Source: Adenophora triphylla var. japonica (Eukaryota; Streptophyta; Magnoliopsida; Asterales; Campanulaceae). From it: DNA of 64,000 nt. The stretch covers positions 238,501 to 302,500 of the forward strand of contig JAFEMH010000977.1 of the NCBI GenBank assembly GCA_022495995.1, in the 5' to 3' direction. A program made the translations under genes and the position numbers. Below the pieces are notes generated by a model. The model made no database searches. It was not told the DNA's origin and saw only the letters and a list, made by a program, of their open reading frames with translations. Below are positions 31,767 to 42,740 of the stretch, piece by piece. Within the stretch, counting starts at the first letter, position 1. Each line of letters starts with the position of its first letter.

Positions 31767-33994
31767 TCAATTCAAAAAAAACTTTTCTCCCCCTAAGTTA
31801 AAGTTCCCAGCCTCTCCAATTAGTGGCAGACACAGCAGTGTTCCAAATTTTATCTCCTCCAAAAGCAAAGGCGAGATCGGCACCAAAGACCATCTCCCCT
31901 TTTTGAGCGAGCAAAGTGAAGCATGCCATTTGAGAAGATTAGCCTTAAGAGCTTTAAGATTGTTGGCATGGGCGGTGGAGGCTTGAGCTTGAGCTTCAGC
32001 ACTAGCAATCTCAGCATCTAAATCCTTCATCTGAACATCAAATGGAGCTACAATGTGGGTTCAGATGTATCCACATCTGGCATAGCAATTTCAGGAGATG
32101 TACCCACAGGAAGATCAACATGCCTTTGCTTAGGGTCTAACAAAGTTTTGGTCTCCTTAAACAGAGCAAAGTTATCAACTGTTTCTTCTCCTCTTTCAGT
32201 CTTCACTCCATTAGCAATGATGATTTGGGAGATTAAAGAAGGGTAAGGCAAAGACCATTTCTTTGAGGGAGACTCTCCATAATCACAAATTTTTCTAAAA
32301 ATGAAGTCTCCAAAATTAATGTGCTTCTTAAGTCCCAATCTATACAGAAGCAAGGCTTGCATTCTAGTAACAGAGGTTTTGTTATTGGAGGGACACAAAT
32401 TGACAGCAAGGATGGAGTGGAGAAAACAATAAAGGGAAGATAATGAACCACTACCTAAATCCTTAGGCTTTACAGGCCAGGAAGTGACCTTTCCATGTGT
32501 GAGAGCAGAAACCAGTTCATCCTCCTCAATAGAAACTATATCATCAAGATTATCACTCAATCCAAGAAAATCATTGATAACTGAAGGTGTAAAGTGAACA
32601 AATACTCCTCTAACATAAACACCAGTGGAATGAGAGTAAGTTCTATCAAAATTCTTAGGCAGATTGGCATAAAACTCATAAACCAATTTTGGATAGAAGG
32701 GAAGGGGATGGTCCACAGTCAAGAATAATCCTCTTTCCTCAAAAAACTTGTCCATTCCAAGTTTAATAAAAGTGTCCCTATCCCTTTTCATCTCAACAAC
32801 AAAGGCTTTAGAGGAAATTAACTCAAACCTATCAGAAGCCTTTTTGGACAGAAACTTTTTGGAAAAGGGTTTGGGGTTAGAGACAAGAGAGAGAGAAGAT
32901 GACATACCCAATTCAGCTTTCTTTCGAGTAGATGTGCGTCTGGATGTGGGCACATCCTTGGCCACATCCTTCACAGGGAATGGAACATTTATCGGTTCAA
33001 TCTCAGTATTATCAGCATCAGAGGAATCCAATTCCTTGTCTTCTTTCTCCTGATCAAGCTCTTCTCTTCCAAGCTTGAAGTTCTCATCTGAGGCAGTGTC
33101 ATCACTCTCAGAACTTGAGTCAGATTCATCTTCAAAGGGTTCTAGGTCAGTCTCAGCCACCTTTTTCTTTCCCTTTAAATCTATTAAAATCTTAGCTAAG
33201 GGTTCATCATCACTGAAGGAAATAAGGTCCTCAATAGGACTAGCAACCAAGGGAATAGAGGACTCAGCAACAGGACTAGAAACATTATCCCTAGGGGGTG
33301 AAGCAGTATTGGGGATAATGGGATCGGATGAAATTATGGGAGAAGTAGGAGCAATTGGTTCAACAGTTTGTGCATGGTGAACAGTATCAACAGGGATTAG
33401 AGGTTCAACATGGGGAGCATCAACAGAATCAACAGGGGGTGCAACCTCAGAAGGAGCAACAACTGGAACAGGATCAATAACAGGAATTGACGATTTAGAC
33501 CTAGTCCTAATAAGAGGAGCTATTACCTCTTCTTCTTCTTCTATTTCTTCAAGAACAATGGCAGTTGAAGGTTTCCCGCCAGGTTTTGTTAGATTCTTAG
33601 CTTTGTCAGACTCTGACAGTTTGCGAACCCTACCAGATCGACGAAGATTGCGACGAGGTACCGGCGGTGCAACAGACTTTGGGGCTTTAGCTTGAGACAA
33701 CTTCCTCTTCTTAGTTGATGGTGGTTACTGCCCGGAATGGCGACATCCGATGGTGGAATCACCGGAGAGGATGGAGCCTTAGGTTTACCTCGCTGAAACA
33801 TTCACGGCTTCCAATGAAGGGGATTTGGGAGAAGAAGCTTCCATTGTTGGTTCAGACGAGGGTGATGGAGAAGAGAAATCAGCAAGAAATTTTGAGATTA
33901 CAGGATTTAGGAGAATGGAGTCCTCTCTTCTTGCTATTGAAATCGGCACAATGTCAAGGACGTCCTCTTCTCTTATATTCGAATGCTCGGCCAT
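31767..33994 (-). pseudogene. Copia third ORF behind pol: plant-transposon-protein-like domain with coiled-coil tail
   Basis: Starts MAEHSNIREEDVLDIVP at 33994. After a shift near 33750 a 550-aa frame runs 33700-32048. The first ~270 residues are low-complexity Pro/Ser/Glu/Asp-rich with basic patches (RRNLRRSGRVRK, EEIEEEEE). A globular part follows: KRDRDTFIKLGMDKFFEERG, LVYEFYANLPKNFDRTYSH, VYVRGVFVHFTPSVINDFLG, RMQALLLYRLGLKKHINFGD. The FYANL...VRG..V.F.P..IN..LGL pattern is that of the 'putative plant transposon protein' domain (PF20167 type). A shifted frame (32030-31767) adds an Ala/Glu-rich coiled coil. No signal peptide or membrane helix is seen, so I do not call it env although it sits in the env position. 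Role unknown. Confidence 0.65.
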
Positions 33995-33999
33995 TTAAC

Positions 34000-35200
34000 A
34001 GAGAGATTTGGGGTTGGTTGAACAAAGATAATGAGAAGTTAATGCAAAGTGTGTGAATTTGTGTGCAAACGGGAAGGAAGAACAAGGGTTTTAACAAGGA
34101 TTATGAGGGAGGAGACGGATGTGAGGTAAAATAAATACTCACAGCTCCCCCTTTCCAAATAAAATTAGGAATCCTTTTCCAAACAGGTAATCACACCTCA
34201 AAATCCTTAAGAGTCCTCCAACGGCTAGAAAACCTTTGAGGTTACCACACACAAGCACCTTCCAAGAAAATAGGGGATCAAATTTAAATCAAGATTTTGT
34301 AAGATTTTTATGAAAACACAAATTGCTTCGGCATATCTTTATTTAAAATAGAATCCAAAAAGAATTTTTCAACCTTTTCAAACAAGGATTGATACACATC
34401 TTTTCTTTTCATGAAAGATATTGGAGATCAAAAACCTATATAATCAAAGAGTAAATTAAGAGAGAAAATTAATTAACTAGCATATTTACAAAGCTCCTAT
34501 ATGTCCTAAAATGCAATATGCCTAGCATGATGCAAACACACAAGTGAAGGAAATATTCTCAGCTTATGGATGTGGTATAGGATGTGAGTCACATATTGGG
34601 ACACATTTAGATCACAAAAAGTCAATGAGCAATAATCCAATCTGCACAGCCTCTAGGATGCATCCACCAATTTTTGTTGTGGATTTTTGCAATGTGAGTA
34701 GCTTTCACTTTACTTGATCCCAAAGATAGCCCTTTTTCCCAATGATCTTATCAAGTTTGACTTCAAGTTTTCTTATGAAAATCACTTGATCACAATGGTA
34801 TGGCTTCATACTAAGGGTGAAGCAAATTTGTTTCTCACACATATATATATATATTTTTTTCTTTTAGCACCCACTGTGAGATACCTAGGAAGGTTATACC
34901 AAGTAATCAAAAGATTACATGGACAGGAAATACTCACAATTAAGTGATCAAAAATAATGTCAAAGATGAAGACTCACAAGTGACCACACTGAGAAATTTC
35001 GTGCTAATGCATGATATTTTTGGATTTTTCTTTTAAGATTTTTTTTTTTTTTTTTTTTCGCTTAAACTAATCTACAGATGTGTTAGAGGATGTGAGACAC
35101 ATCCGGTCTCACAACCTTAGATATCACACAAGCCAAGAGACTTCCTCAAGGAGGAAAATCTCTCCAAATCTAATGCCTTTGTAAATATATCGCCCAATTG
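34000..35200. other. Copia spacer between RNase H and third ORF
   Basis: About 1.1 kb without a protein. It has a poly-T tract at 35039-35058 and two GATGTG-motif sites (34568-34606 and 35077-35104). The part just right of 34000 is AT-rich and could hold a splice or promoter signal for the third ORF; none is clear. Confidence 0.55.
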
Positions 35201-35204
35201 ATTT

Positions 35205-36598
35205 TCAGTCCCAACAAATTCCGCATAATACGCTTTTTTGCTCTACAAGATCTCTAATGAAATGATGTCTAATATCAATGTGCTTTGTTCTAGAATGTTG
35301 AACAGGATTTTTAGATATGTCCAAGGCACTTTTGTTATCACAAAAAGCAGTGAAAACTTTGCTATTTAATCCATAATCTTTTAGCATTTGATTCATCCAA
35401 AGTAATTGTGTGCAGAAACTCCCAAGGGCAACATATTCAAATTTCGGCGGTGGACAAGGACACACAATTTTGCTTCCTACTATACCAAGACACAAGGTTA
35501 TTACCTAGGTAGAAACAACCACCGGTGGTACTCTTTCTATCATCACTATTTCCAAACCCAATCGAATCAGTGTACCCAACCAAATTTGTGTTTGTTTCTT
35601 TAGAATAATGTAAACCTAGGTTCACAGTCCCACTCACATACCTAATGATCCTTTTCAATGCTTTAAGATGGGACACTTTAGGGTTGGCTTGGTATCTAGC
35701 ACATAGACACACATTGAACATAATGTCAGGTCTACTTGCAGTGAGATAAAGCAGGCTTCCTATCATGCTTCTATAGAGGGTTTGATCAACACTCTCACCA
35801 TCTGAATCATGGCTTAACTTTTGGGAAGATCCCATTGGGGTTCTTTGATGTGAAGAGTGTTCAAGCTCAAACTTTTTCACAAGATTCTTGGCATACTTAG
35901 ACTGTGAAATGAACATGCCATCTTTGAATTGCTTAATTTGTAAGCCTAAGAAAAAGTTCAACTCACCTACCATGCTCATCTCAAATGTGGAAGTCATGCT
36001 ATCCACAAATTCAGCTAGCATTGGATCAGAATTTGATCCAAACACAATGTCATCTACATAGATTTGTGCCACAAGGATCTCTTTCTTATTTCTTCTCACA
36101 AACAAGGTTTTGTCAACTTCACCTCTCTTGAATCCTAGTTGAAGTAAATGGTCAGTCAACCTACCATACCAAGCTCTAGGGGCTTCGCTTTAGCCCATAC
36201 GTAGCTTTCTTCGCTTTATACACATGATTAGGATATTTGGAGTCCACAAAGCCTTTAGGTTGTTCAACATAGGCTTCCTCATTTAATATCCCATTTAAAA
36301 AGGCACTCTTAACATCCATTTGATGAAGAGTAATCTTGAGGTAACAAGCAATGGCTAACAAAAGCCTAATGGACTCAATTCTTGCAACAGGAGCAAATGT
36401 CTCCTCAAAGTCAATTCCTTCAATTTGAGTATAACCTTGAGCAACTAACCTAGCTTTATTTCTGGTTATCACACCTTGCTCATCAGTTTTGTTCTTAAAA
36501 ATCCATTTGGTTCCTATTACATTACCATGTGAGGGTCTAGGAACAAGAGTCCATACCTCATTCTTTTCAAACTGAATTAATTCATCTTGCATAGCCAT
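35205..36598 (-). pseudogene. Copia reverse transcriptase and RNase H
   Basis: RT: NVIGTKWIFKNKTDEQGVIT, RNKARLVAQGYTQIEGIDFE, QMDVKSAFLNGILNEEAYVE, then past a shift near 36170 the catalytic box YVDDIVFGS and FEMSMVGELNFFLGLQIKQ. RNase H: DDRKSTTGGCFYLGNNLVSW and CVSLSTAE, then in another frame LWMNQMLKDYG and KSALDISKNPVQHSRTKHID. These are standard copia blocks in order. At least two frameshifts, near 36170 and 35440. Confidence 0.92.
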
Positions 36599-37066
36599 AA
36601 TCCAACAAGATCTTTCAATGCTTCAGTAACATTCTTAGGCTCAATTTTAGAAACAAAACAACAGAAGCTTACCTGAGAGTATGCTGAGGAGCAACTCCAT
36701 AAATCAGCCATCTTTCTATAATCAACTTTGTCCTTTTGTCTAGTTCTCACTTGAGCATGCACATCTCCCACAACTTGTGAAGTGGGGTGGTTTTTCTGGA
36801 TTTTAGAAGGGATATCCTTTGACCTATCCACACACCCATTCACATTACCTTCCTGAGCATCATCCCGATCGAATCGCAGGAACTGTCCTCGCTACGGGAG
36901 TTTGAGTGGATGTGGGTGCGAATGTGGGTTCAGATGTGGAGGCATGTGTCCACATCCTTGGTTACATCCTTGTCAGGTTCATCATTTTTAACAGACTGGA
37001 AGTTTCTTTTGCTTTTTCAAAGACTCCGTTTCTTCATCCTTCCAGTCAAAGAAGCAACCTGAAACA

Positions 37067-38096
37067 TCATCCTCGCCAAGCCTTGAGGTTAAGATCAAGT
37101 GAGTCATCAAATTTAACATTAGCGTATTCCATAATGGTCTTAGTTTTGAGATTGAAAACTCTGTAAGCTCTACTGTTTGTGGAATAGCCCATGAAAATTG
37201 CTTTGTCACTCTTTGAATCAAACTTGGACAGGTATTCTCTATCATTGAGAATATAACAAACACAACCAAACACATGAAAATATTTTACAGTTGGTTTCTT
37301 TCCAAGGAGAATTTGATATGGGGTGACAAGCAGCTACCAATCCTTAGAAACACCCTATTGCCAATGTGACAAGCAGTGTTTAAAGCTTCTGCCCAAAACT
37401 TTTTGGACAAGTTCTTTGAACTTAGCATGACCCTTGCCATTTCTTGCAAGGTTCTATTCTTTCTTTCAGCAATTCCATTTTGCTGTGGGGTGATTGGTGC
37501 AGAAAACTCATGAGTGATTCCCTTAGAATTGCAAAAATTGGTGAACATTTGATTCTCATATTCAGTGCCATGGTCGGACCTAATCCTCACAGCCTTAAGA
37601 CCATAAAGATTTCTAACTCTTTTGTACCAATTCTTGAATTCTCCAATTGTTTCGACTTTTCTCTTAAGAACATTACCCAAGTGTACCTAGAATAATCATC
37701 AACACACACAAAGGCATACTTTTTCCTACCAAAGCTTTCTACTTCAATAGGTCCCATTAAATCAGTGTGAATCATCTCCAAACATCTAGTTGTGGAGCAT
37801 TGTTGGACCTTTTTATGTGATGCTTTTGTTTGTTTTCCCTTTTGACATGAACCACGGACATCGTGGTTCTTGAAGTTCAGTTTAGGGAGGTCTTTAATGG
37901 CTTCAAACCTTTGAAGTTCTTCCAGAGTTCTACGGCTAGCATGCCCTAATTTTTGGTGCCACAGATTGACATCATTAGCTTTTGAGCTTAGGCAAGAAAG
38001 ATTGTCACCAAATTGGTAACAATTATCGGCCAGATCTAGGACCAAGAAACACACATTTATTATCCTTATCAAACACTTCACACAAGTGATTGTCAA
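37067..38096 (-). pseudogene. Copia integrase
   Basis: GAG-pre-integrase and zinc region LWHQKLGHASRRTLEELQR with SCQKGKQTKASHK (the first Cys of the CC pair appears lost, VRGSC). Core with IHTDLMGPIE (D), VDDYSRYTWVMF, RSDHGTEYENQMF (D) and NGIAERKNRTL (E). The SH3-like tail follows: MFGCVCYILNDREYLSKFDS and AIFMGYSTNSRAYRVFN. Frameshifts at ~37.6 and ~37.3 kb. Confidence 0.9.
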
Positions 38097-38279
38097 ACTT
38101 CACAAATAGGTCATCATCACACGCTTGGATCGATGCTTATTAGGTTGGCTTTCAAGCCTTCCACATGGTACACATTGTGCAATTTTGGGAGACCCTTGAC
38201 ATCTAGGGTTCCTTTTCCAACAATCTTTCCTTGAGCACCTCCACCAAAATTTACTTTCCCTCCATTTATTATTTCATAG

Positions 38280-38440
38280 TCAAGAAGGACGCTTGGTTCC
38301 CGGTCGTGTGCCTAGAGCACCCACTATCAAAATACCAAGAGCCGAGACAAGACTTTTGAGGGAAGAGTAGACAACATTACGTGTGGTAATTGGTTTGGCT
38401 ACCCACTGTTTAACAGTTTTCTTTTTGGGTTGCAGAGGTC
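38280..38440 (-). pseudogene. Copia protease core
   Basis: On the minus strand the frame reads SWYFDSGCSRHTTGNQASFL (38340-38281). D-S-G is the active site of copia aspartic proteases (usually DSGCSRHMTG). Neighbouring frames are shifted. Confidence 0.8.
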
Positions 38441-38499
38441 TCAGATTGACTGGATGTGTGTTAGGATGTGCATACATCTTCTCACACATCCGAGGCCGT

Positions 38500-40257
38500 T
38501 TGAAGTTACCAGTATTTTTTATCGGCCTTAAGTTTGTAACAGAAGGGCCTAATGTGACCAGGAGCTAGGCAGTAATGACAGATGTAATGCCTCTTTCTTG
38601 GTCTCTTCTCACTCAGAATAACTTTTTCTTTAAAAGCTTATTTTTTCACATTTTTAGAGGTAGAACCCTCATATCCCTCCTTTACAAAATTATTTTCAAA
38701 CCCTATACCAATTTTGTCACGTTGACCCATGGAAAAAGCTTCTTCCATTTTCATTTTACTTTTGTTTAACTTAGTGAAAGTATTATCAGCTTTTTCACAT
38801 TCATTCTTGAATTTTTCAAGATCAACTTCTCTTTTGGTCACAAGGACTTCAAGTCTTGCAATGGTATCCTTTTGAGCATCATTTTCTTTTGAAAGTACAA
38901 ATTTTTCATCTTCACAAGCAAACTAATTTATCGAGACGAGATTTGTTTACCTTAACAAGTACCTCAATTTTGTCCAATCTTTTCATCCAATCGTATGCGG
39001 CTCCTTGTATGTGGCAAAGAGTTCCTCATAGGGAATGTCTCTTTCTTCATCTTCATCATCTGAATCTCCTTTTATAGAGAAACAGCTCGGCTCCAGTTCA
39101 GATGTGACACCGGATGTGTACACAACCGAGCCCACATCCAAGGGTTTTTCAGAGTATGTTCTTCTATATCTCGCAGAAAAAGCATTAAACACGAATGGCA
39201 ATTTAAGACAGACATGTTAGCCACTTCTTCTTCCTCATCTTCACTGTCACTAAGGGTAGCAGTTAAGCTCATCCCCTTCTTTTTAAGTGTGTTAGCACAC
39301 TCATTGGCATAATGACCAAAGCCACGACATGCCCTACATTCGACGATTCGGATGATTTATTTTCAAAACTTGGCTTCTTGAATCCGGTGTCGGTGCTAGG
39401 TTTTGGCTTTTCGAAGATCGAAGTAGGTCTATTGGGAAATTTGGTCATCCTTCTATTTTTCAGGATAGAGCTGAATTTCTTTGAAATAAAAGCTACATCC
39501 TCATCTTCGAGATTAGACTGGTCAATTTCAGAGTATAATTCCACAATCTCTTTTGGTAGAGCGAAGCACTTTTAAGGGCAAGACTGTGTGTTTTATTTTT
39601 CTTCGAGCCTCAAGGTTAAGCTCAAACACGATCAAGATTCCTATGATGGTGTCAAGACCTACAGTATTTGTGTCCTTTGTTTCTTCAATCACAGCTACTT
39701 TAATGTTAAACCTTTCAGGCAAGGTCCTTAGAATCTTAATAACAAGTCTTGCATTGGAGATAGATTCTCCTAGACTTGTGCATTCATTTGAAATCTCATG
39801 AATCTTAGCGGCATATGACACAATATCCTCGGTTTCTTCCATTCGAAGTAACTCAAACCTATCCATTAAAATCCTAAGCCTGGTAGCCTTCACACTTGGT
39901 GCTCCCTCACATTGAGTTTGCAAAATATCCCAAGCAGATTTGGCTATACTTTCATTTGTTATAAGCTTGTACATATTCCCGAAACATGGTGGAAATAGCA
40001 CCCATGGCTTTTGAATTGTAATTTGCGGCTTGTATTTCATCAAGAGTCCATTGTTCTTCGGGTTTTCTTTCAAAGAAGGACTCACCAACACCGGAAGATG
40101 GCTTTTTCTCCACGGTAGGAGGTTGCCATGCAACAAGAATGCACATCCAAGCTCTTTCATCAATACTTTTGATGTAATTTCGCATCTTAGACTTCCAAAG
40201 AGAATAATTTGTGCCATCCAAGACAGGAGGCCTATTTTGGTGATTTTGGCATTCCAT
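38500..40257 (-). pseudogene. Copia gag with two CCHC zinc knuckles
   Basis: ATG at 40257 (MECQNHQNRPPVLDGTNYSL), about 50 bp after the PBS. UBN2-type gag: WKSKMRNYIKSIDERAWMCI and, after a shift near 40000, IMDRFELLRMEETEDIVSYA and LRTLPERFNIKVAVIEETKD. The first knuckle CRACRGFGHYANEC is at 39338-39294, followed by an acidic stretch (LSDSEDEEEEV). A coiled-coil part (38841-38638) precedes a second knuckle CHYCLAPGHIRPFC at 38580-38539. Two knuckles in this order are seen in SIRE-type elements. It packages element RNA. Confidence 0.85.
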
Positions 40258-40305
40258 AATGACTACACTTTTACGGATCAACACTCGGCAATATTTCGAG
40301 AGTTG

Positions 40306-40317
40306 GCTCTGATACCA
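40306..40317 (-). other. Copia primer-binding site (initiator Met tRNA)
   Basis: TGGTATCAGAGC on the minus strand, two bases inside the right LTR. It is the standard plant copia PBS and sets the element's direction. Confidence 0.93.
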
Positions 40318-40319
40318 AT

Positions 40320-41087
40320 TGAAAGTTTCGTGTAGCTAGAAAACTTGGATCACGCAATAGGCAAAGGATGTGAGTACGAGATGTGTCTCACAACCGTCCA
40401 CACATCCACGAGATAATGCAGCGGAATAAAACAATTAAATGTAAATAAAATGCAATAACTCAAGAGTTATATACGCTTACTGATCTGTGTGATCAGCAAA
40501 CTAGGCTTACGCCCAAAAACCTTTCACTATAAAAACTTATGTTTCTTACAAAAACAAATAAGTGAAAAACTAAAATATGAAAATACTAAACAAGTTCTAA
40601 TCACCTTCTATGATATGAACAACTCCCCTTTCCCAAGTAGGACTTATTCAATCAGAAGTAAAACAAGAGAACTTTATGAAAACCTAGATGTGAGTTACGG
40701 ATGTAAGCTCACAACCTAAAACAACAATGTCGAATGACTATGAAGAATGTGATTTTCTCTCGTAAATTGTGTAACTTCTCTTTGTGCTGAATGCCTTGTA
40801 TTTATAGAGCACCTTGGAGAAGATCTTCATGCAATCGACCTCTTCCTTTGTGAGATTCCTTTTTCTATATGAAAACATATAACACACTCACAAGGAAATC
40901 AATTATTAGTAGGTTAGTCCTAATATAAAACTATGTACATAAATAAAAGATATTTACATAATTACAATCTCTTAATAAAAATAAGATACTTATAAATCTC
41001 CATGAAAGTCTCAAAATCTTCTTACCATAATAGAAGACAAATTAAATAAGGAAACATAAATATGTTCCCATAAAACTCACGTTTTCA
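40320..41087 (-). repeat. Copia 5' LTR
   Basis: 768 bp, near-identical to the other LTR. The outer edge next to the GST exon carries a minus-strand GTGAGT at 41080-41075, a possible splice donor reached from the GST ATG. Confidence 0.95.
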
Positions 41088-41122
41088 GAAGCATACTCTG
41101 GACCGTACACCTTCACCCCCAT
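41088..41122 (-). CDS. GST exon 1, upstream part with start codon
   Basis: ATG at 41122-41120 followed by GVKVYGPEYA and the first two bases of the Ser12 codon. Then the copia LTR begins. 41088-41092 is the right copy of the target duplication. Confidence 0.92.
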
Positions 41123-41195
41123 TTTTTTTCTCTCTCACTCACACTGCAGTAGGAATAGCTGTGGAGTAGGCAAAGAATACAGAGGCATTGGAGTG

Positions 41196-41203
41196 TTTTT
41201 ATA
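41196..41203 (-). promoter_or_regulatory. GST promoter TATA box
   Basis: TATAAAAA on the minus strand, about 75 bp upstream of the GST ATG. The spacing suits a short leader. The promoter lies outside the insertions and could still drive transcription into the copia LTR. Confidence 0.6.
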
Positions 41204-42740
41204 GGGGATCCTTTTAGCTTAGTTAGACCAAGTGCAATGCACTTGTTGAAAAAATTATTCAACTGTTGAATGGTAGTTGTAACATTGGAGGCTTTTTCAA
41301 CTGTTGAAAATTTTAATTTTTGTTGAATTTTTTCAACAGCTGTTGAAAAAAAAAAAAATGGGGCCCTTCCAAGCCACGTGTCATTTCATGATTGATTGCT
41401 GATTTTTATTTTTTTTCATATTTCATCCGATTTTTTCAAAGCTAATTTTCTTATATAAAAAATAAAAAAAAATATTTACACCAAAATTCATAATTTTTTT
41501 TCCTCTATAAAATAAGTCTTGTTTCATTTGATTTTGACAAAAAAAAAAAACACTATTTTTTTAATATAAAATTTTCAATTTTCCTTCATTTTTCCAAAAA
41601 AAAAAACCTTTTTTTTAGTGAAATGTATTTTCCAATGATCTATTATTTTTAATTAAGTATGAAGTATTTTTTTAATAATAATTATCGTCATTTTTCGTAA
41701 AAATAAATAATATAAAATAAAATAAAAGTTGTGGGGTATAGGATGATGAGTTGTGGGGTATATTTCTTTTTAATTTAAACTTTATAACAGTTTATGTCTT
41801 GGTTGAACTTATATCCTTTCTTTCAATATTAAAGTGTTTTTACACTTTCTTTTGGTTTGTTTTTTGAAAAATTAATTTTATACTACCTGAATTGTTTATT
41901 TTAATACCCCATTGAACCATATTGTATGAATAATTGTTTTATCAATAACTATAAATGTTGACTGTATAATTTTTGTAGGGTTATTATTTTGATCTTCTTT
42001 TGAACCAAAAAGTTATTAGGTCTTCTCATTAAACTTATTTCTACTAAATCTATGGCCATTTATTTCTGCACTCATATTTTTTTTTTCTGAATAATTGCAA
42101 ACCATTTATTAAAATCTTATATTTATTTATTTACTTTACTCCAAAGTCCCATAAGATGACAAATATCAAATCATAATTTGTTTTTTTTTTCAGTTTCTTT
42201 AAACCAAAATTTGAACTAAATAAATCAATCATGTTTTAATGTAAATAAAAATAACCAATTTAATTATTTCACTTAAAAATCCCTTAAAATCAAATCCCTA
42301 ATCATGCTTTTCCTCTAAACAGATTCAAGGCAATCTTAAAAATCAAATCCCAAAAATAAATTTTCTCAACCGAAAATGTGAGCAACTTAAATCAATCATG
42401 TTAAAATCTCAATAAATGTGACCAATTTATTCATTTCAAATTAAAATACATGAACAGCATATTCTTGATCATGCTTTTAAGCAAAACAGATTCAATTCAT
42501 TCTCAAAAATAACATTCTAAAGCATGTAATTTAAATGAAGAGAATGGAAGATAGATTAGAGAAACTTACTTGTCCTCTAACATAAGACACCTCTGGAAGA
42601 CCTCCATATCAAAATTATCTGCATTACTTGGAAATCAAAATGGATAATTAAACTTATTGTTAGAATAAAGCAAATTAGTACTCAAAAACATTATCTATAC
42701 TCTTTATGTCATATAATTTAAGTTACAAATGATTTAAATT
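41204..42740. other. AT-rich intergenic DNA with palindromic TTCAACTGTTGAA words
   Basis: Near 41231-41353 the palindrome-like word TTCAACTGTTGAA and variants (TTCAACAGCTGTTGAA) repeat at least four times after GACCAAGTGCAATGCACTTG, which looks like one end of a DNA transposon. I find no opposite end. The rest is very AT-rich, and no gene is seen. An exon-like minus-strand stretch (DNFDMEVFQRCLMLEDK before GTAAGT) lies at about 42620-42570. Confidence 0.45.

Larger units (their letters stand above)
30710..41087 (-). mobile_element. Ty1/copia LTR retrotransposon, SIRE/Maximus-like, 10.4 kb, inserted in GST exon 1
   Basis: Two LTRs (30710-31474 and 40320-41087) differ at only about six positions, and the 5-bp target duplication is GAAGC (30705-30709, 41088-41092). 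Minus orientation: PBS 40317-40306 (TGGTATCAGAGC), gag, protease, integrase, RT, RNase H (copia order), then a long third ORF (34.0-31.8 kb) and a polypurine tract. Two CCHC knuckles separated by a coiled-coil stretch, and an extra ORF behind pol, are typical of the SIRE/Maximus group. Coding frames hold several shifts despite the near-identical LTRs, so some may be sequence error. A recurrent GATGTG/CACATC motif is spread over the whole element. Confidence 0.95.
15226..41122 (-). pseudogene. GSTF: Phi-class glutathione S-transferase gene (GSTF9/10-like) split by two LTR retrotransposons
   Basis: The minus-strand gene has exon 1 in two pieces (41122-41088 and 30704-30596), exon 2 at 16615-16567 and exon 3 at 15692-15226. 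Leaving out the insertions and one copy of each TSD gives 144+49+467 = 660 nt, 219 aa, with no stop or shift and correct GT-AG introns. A phi-class GST is usually 210-220 aa. N-terminal thioredoxin-like domain: MGVKVYGPEYASTKR with the expected catalytic Ser12, QPFGVVPVIQDGDY, and ESRAI, which binds the glutathione gamma-Glu. C-terminal helical domain: NFHPPLNDLVLHILF and YLAGDFFSLADLCHLPFTQY. Wording is closest to the GSTF9/GSTF10 group: cytosolic glutathione conjugation and peroxidase activity in stress response. The copia element interrupts the coding sequence, so the allele is most likely null. The gypsy element lengthens intron 1 by 13 kb. Confidence 0.92.

Noticed and set aside
32048..33700. 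Third copia ORF as a viral envelope gene
   Set aside because: No signal peptide, membrane helix or cleavage site is visible; the domain looks like a plant transposon protein.
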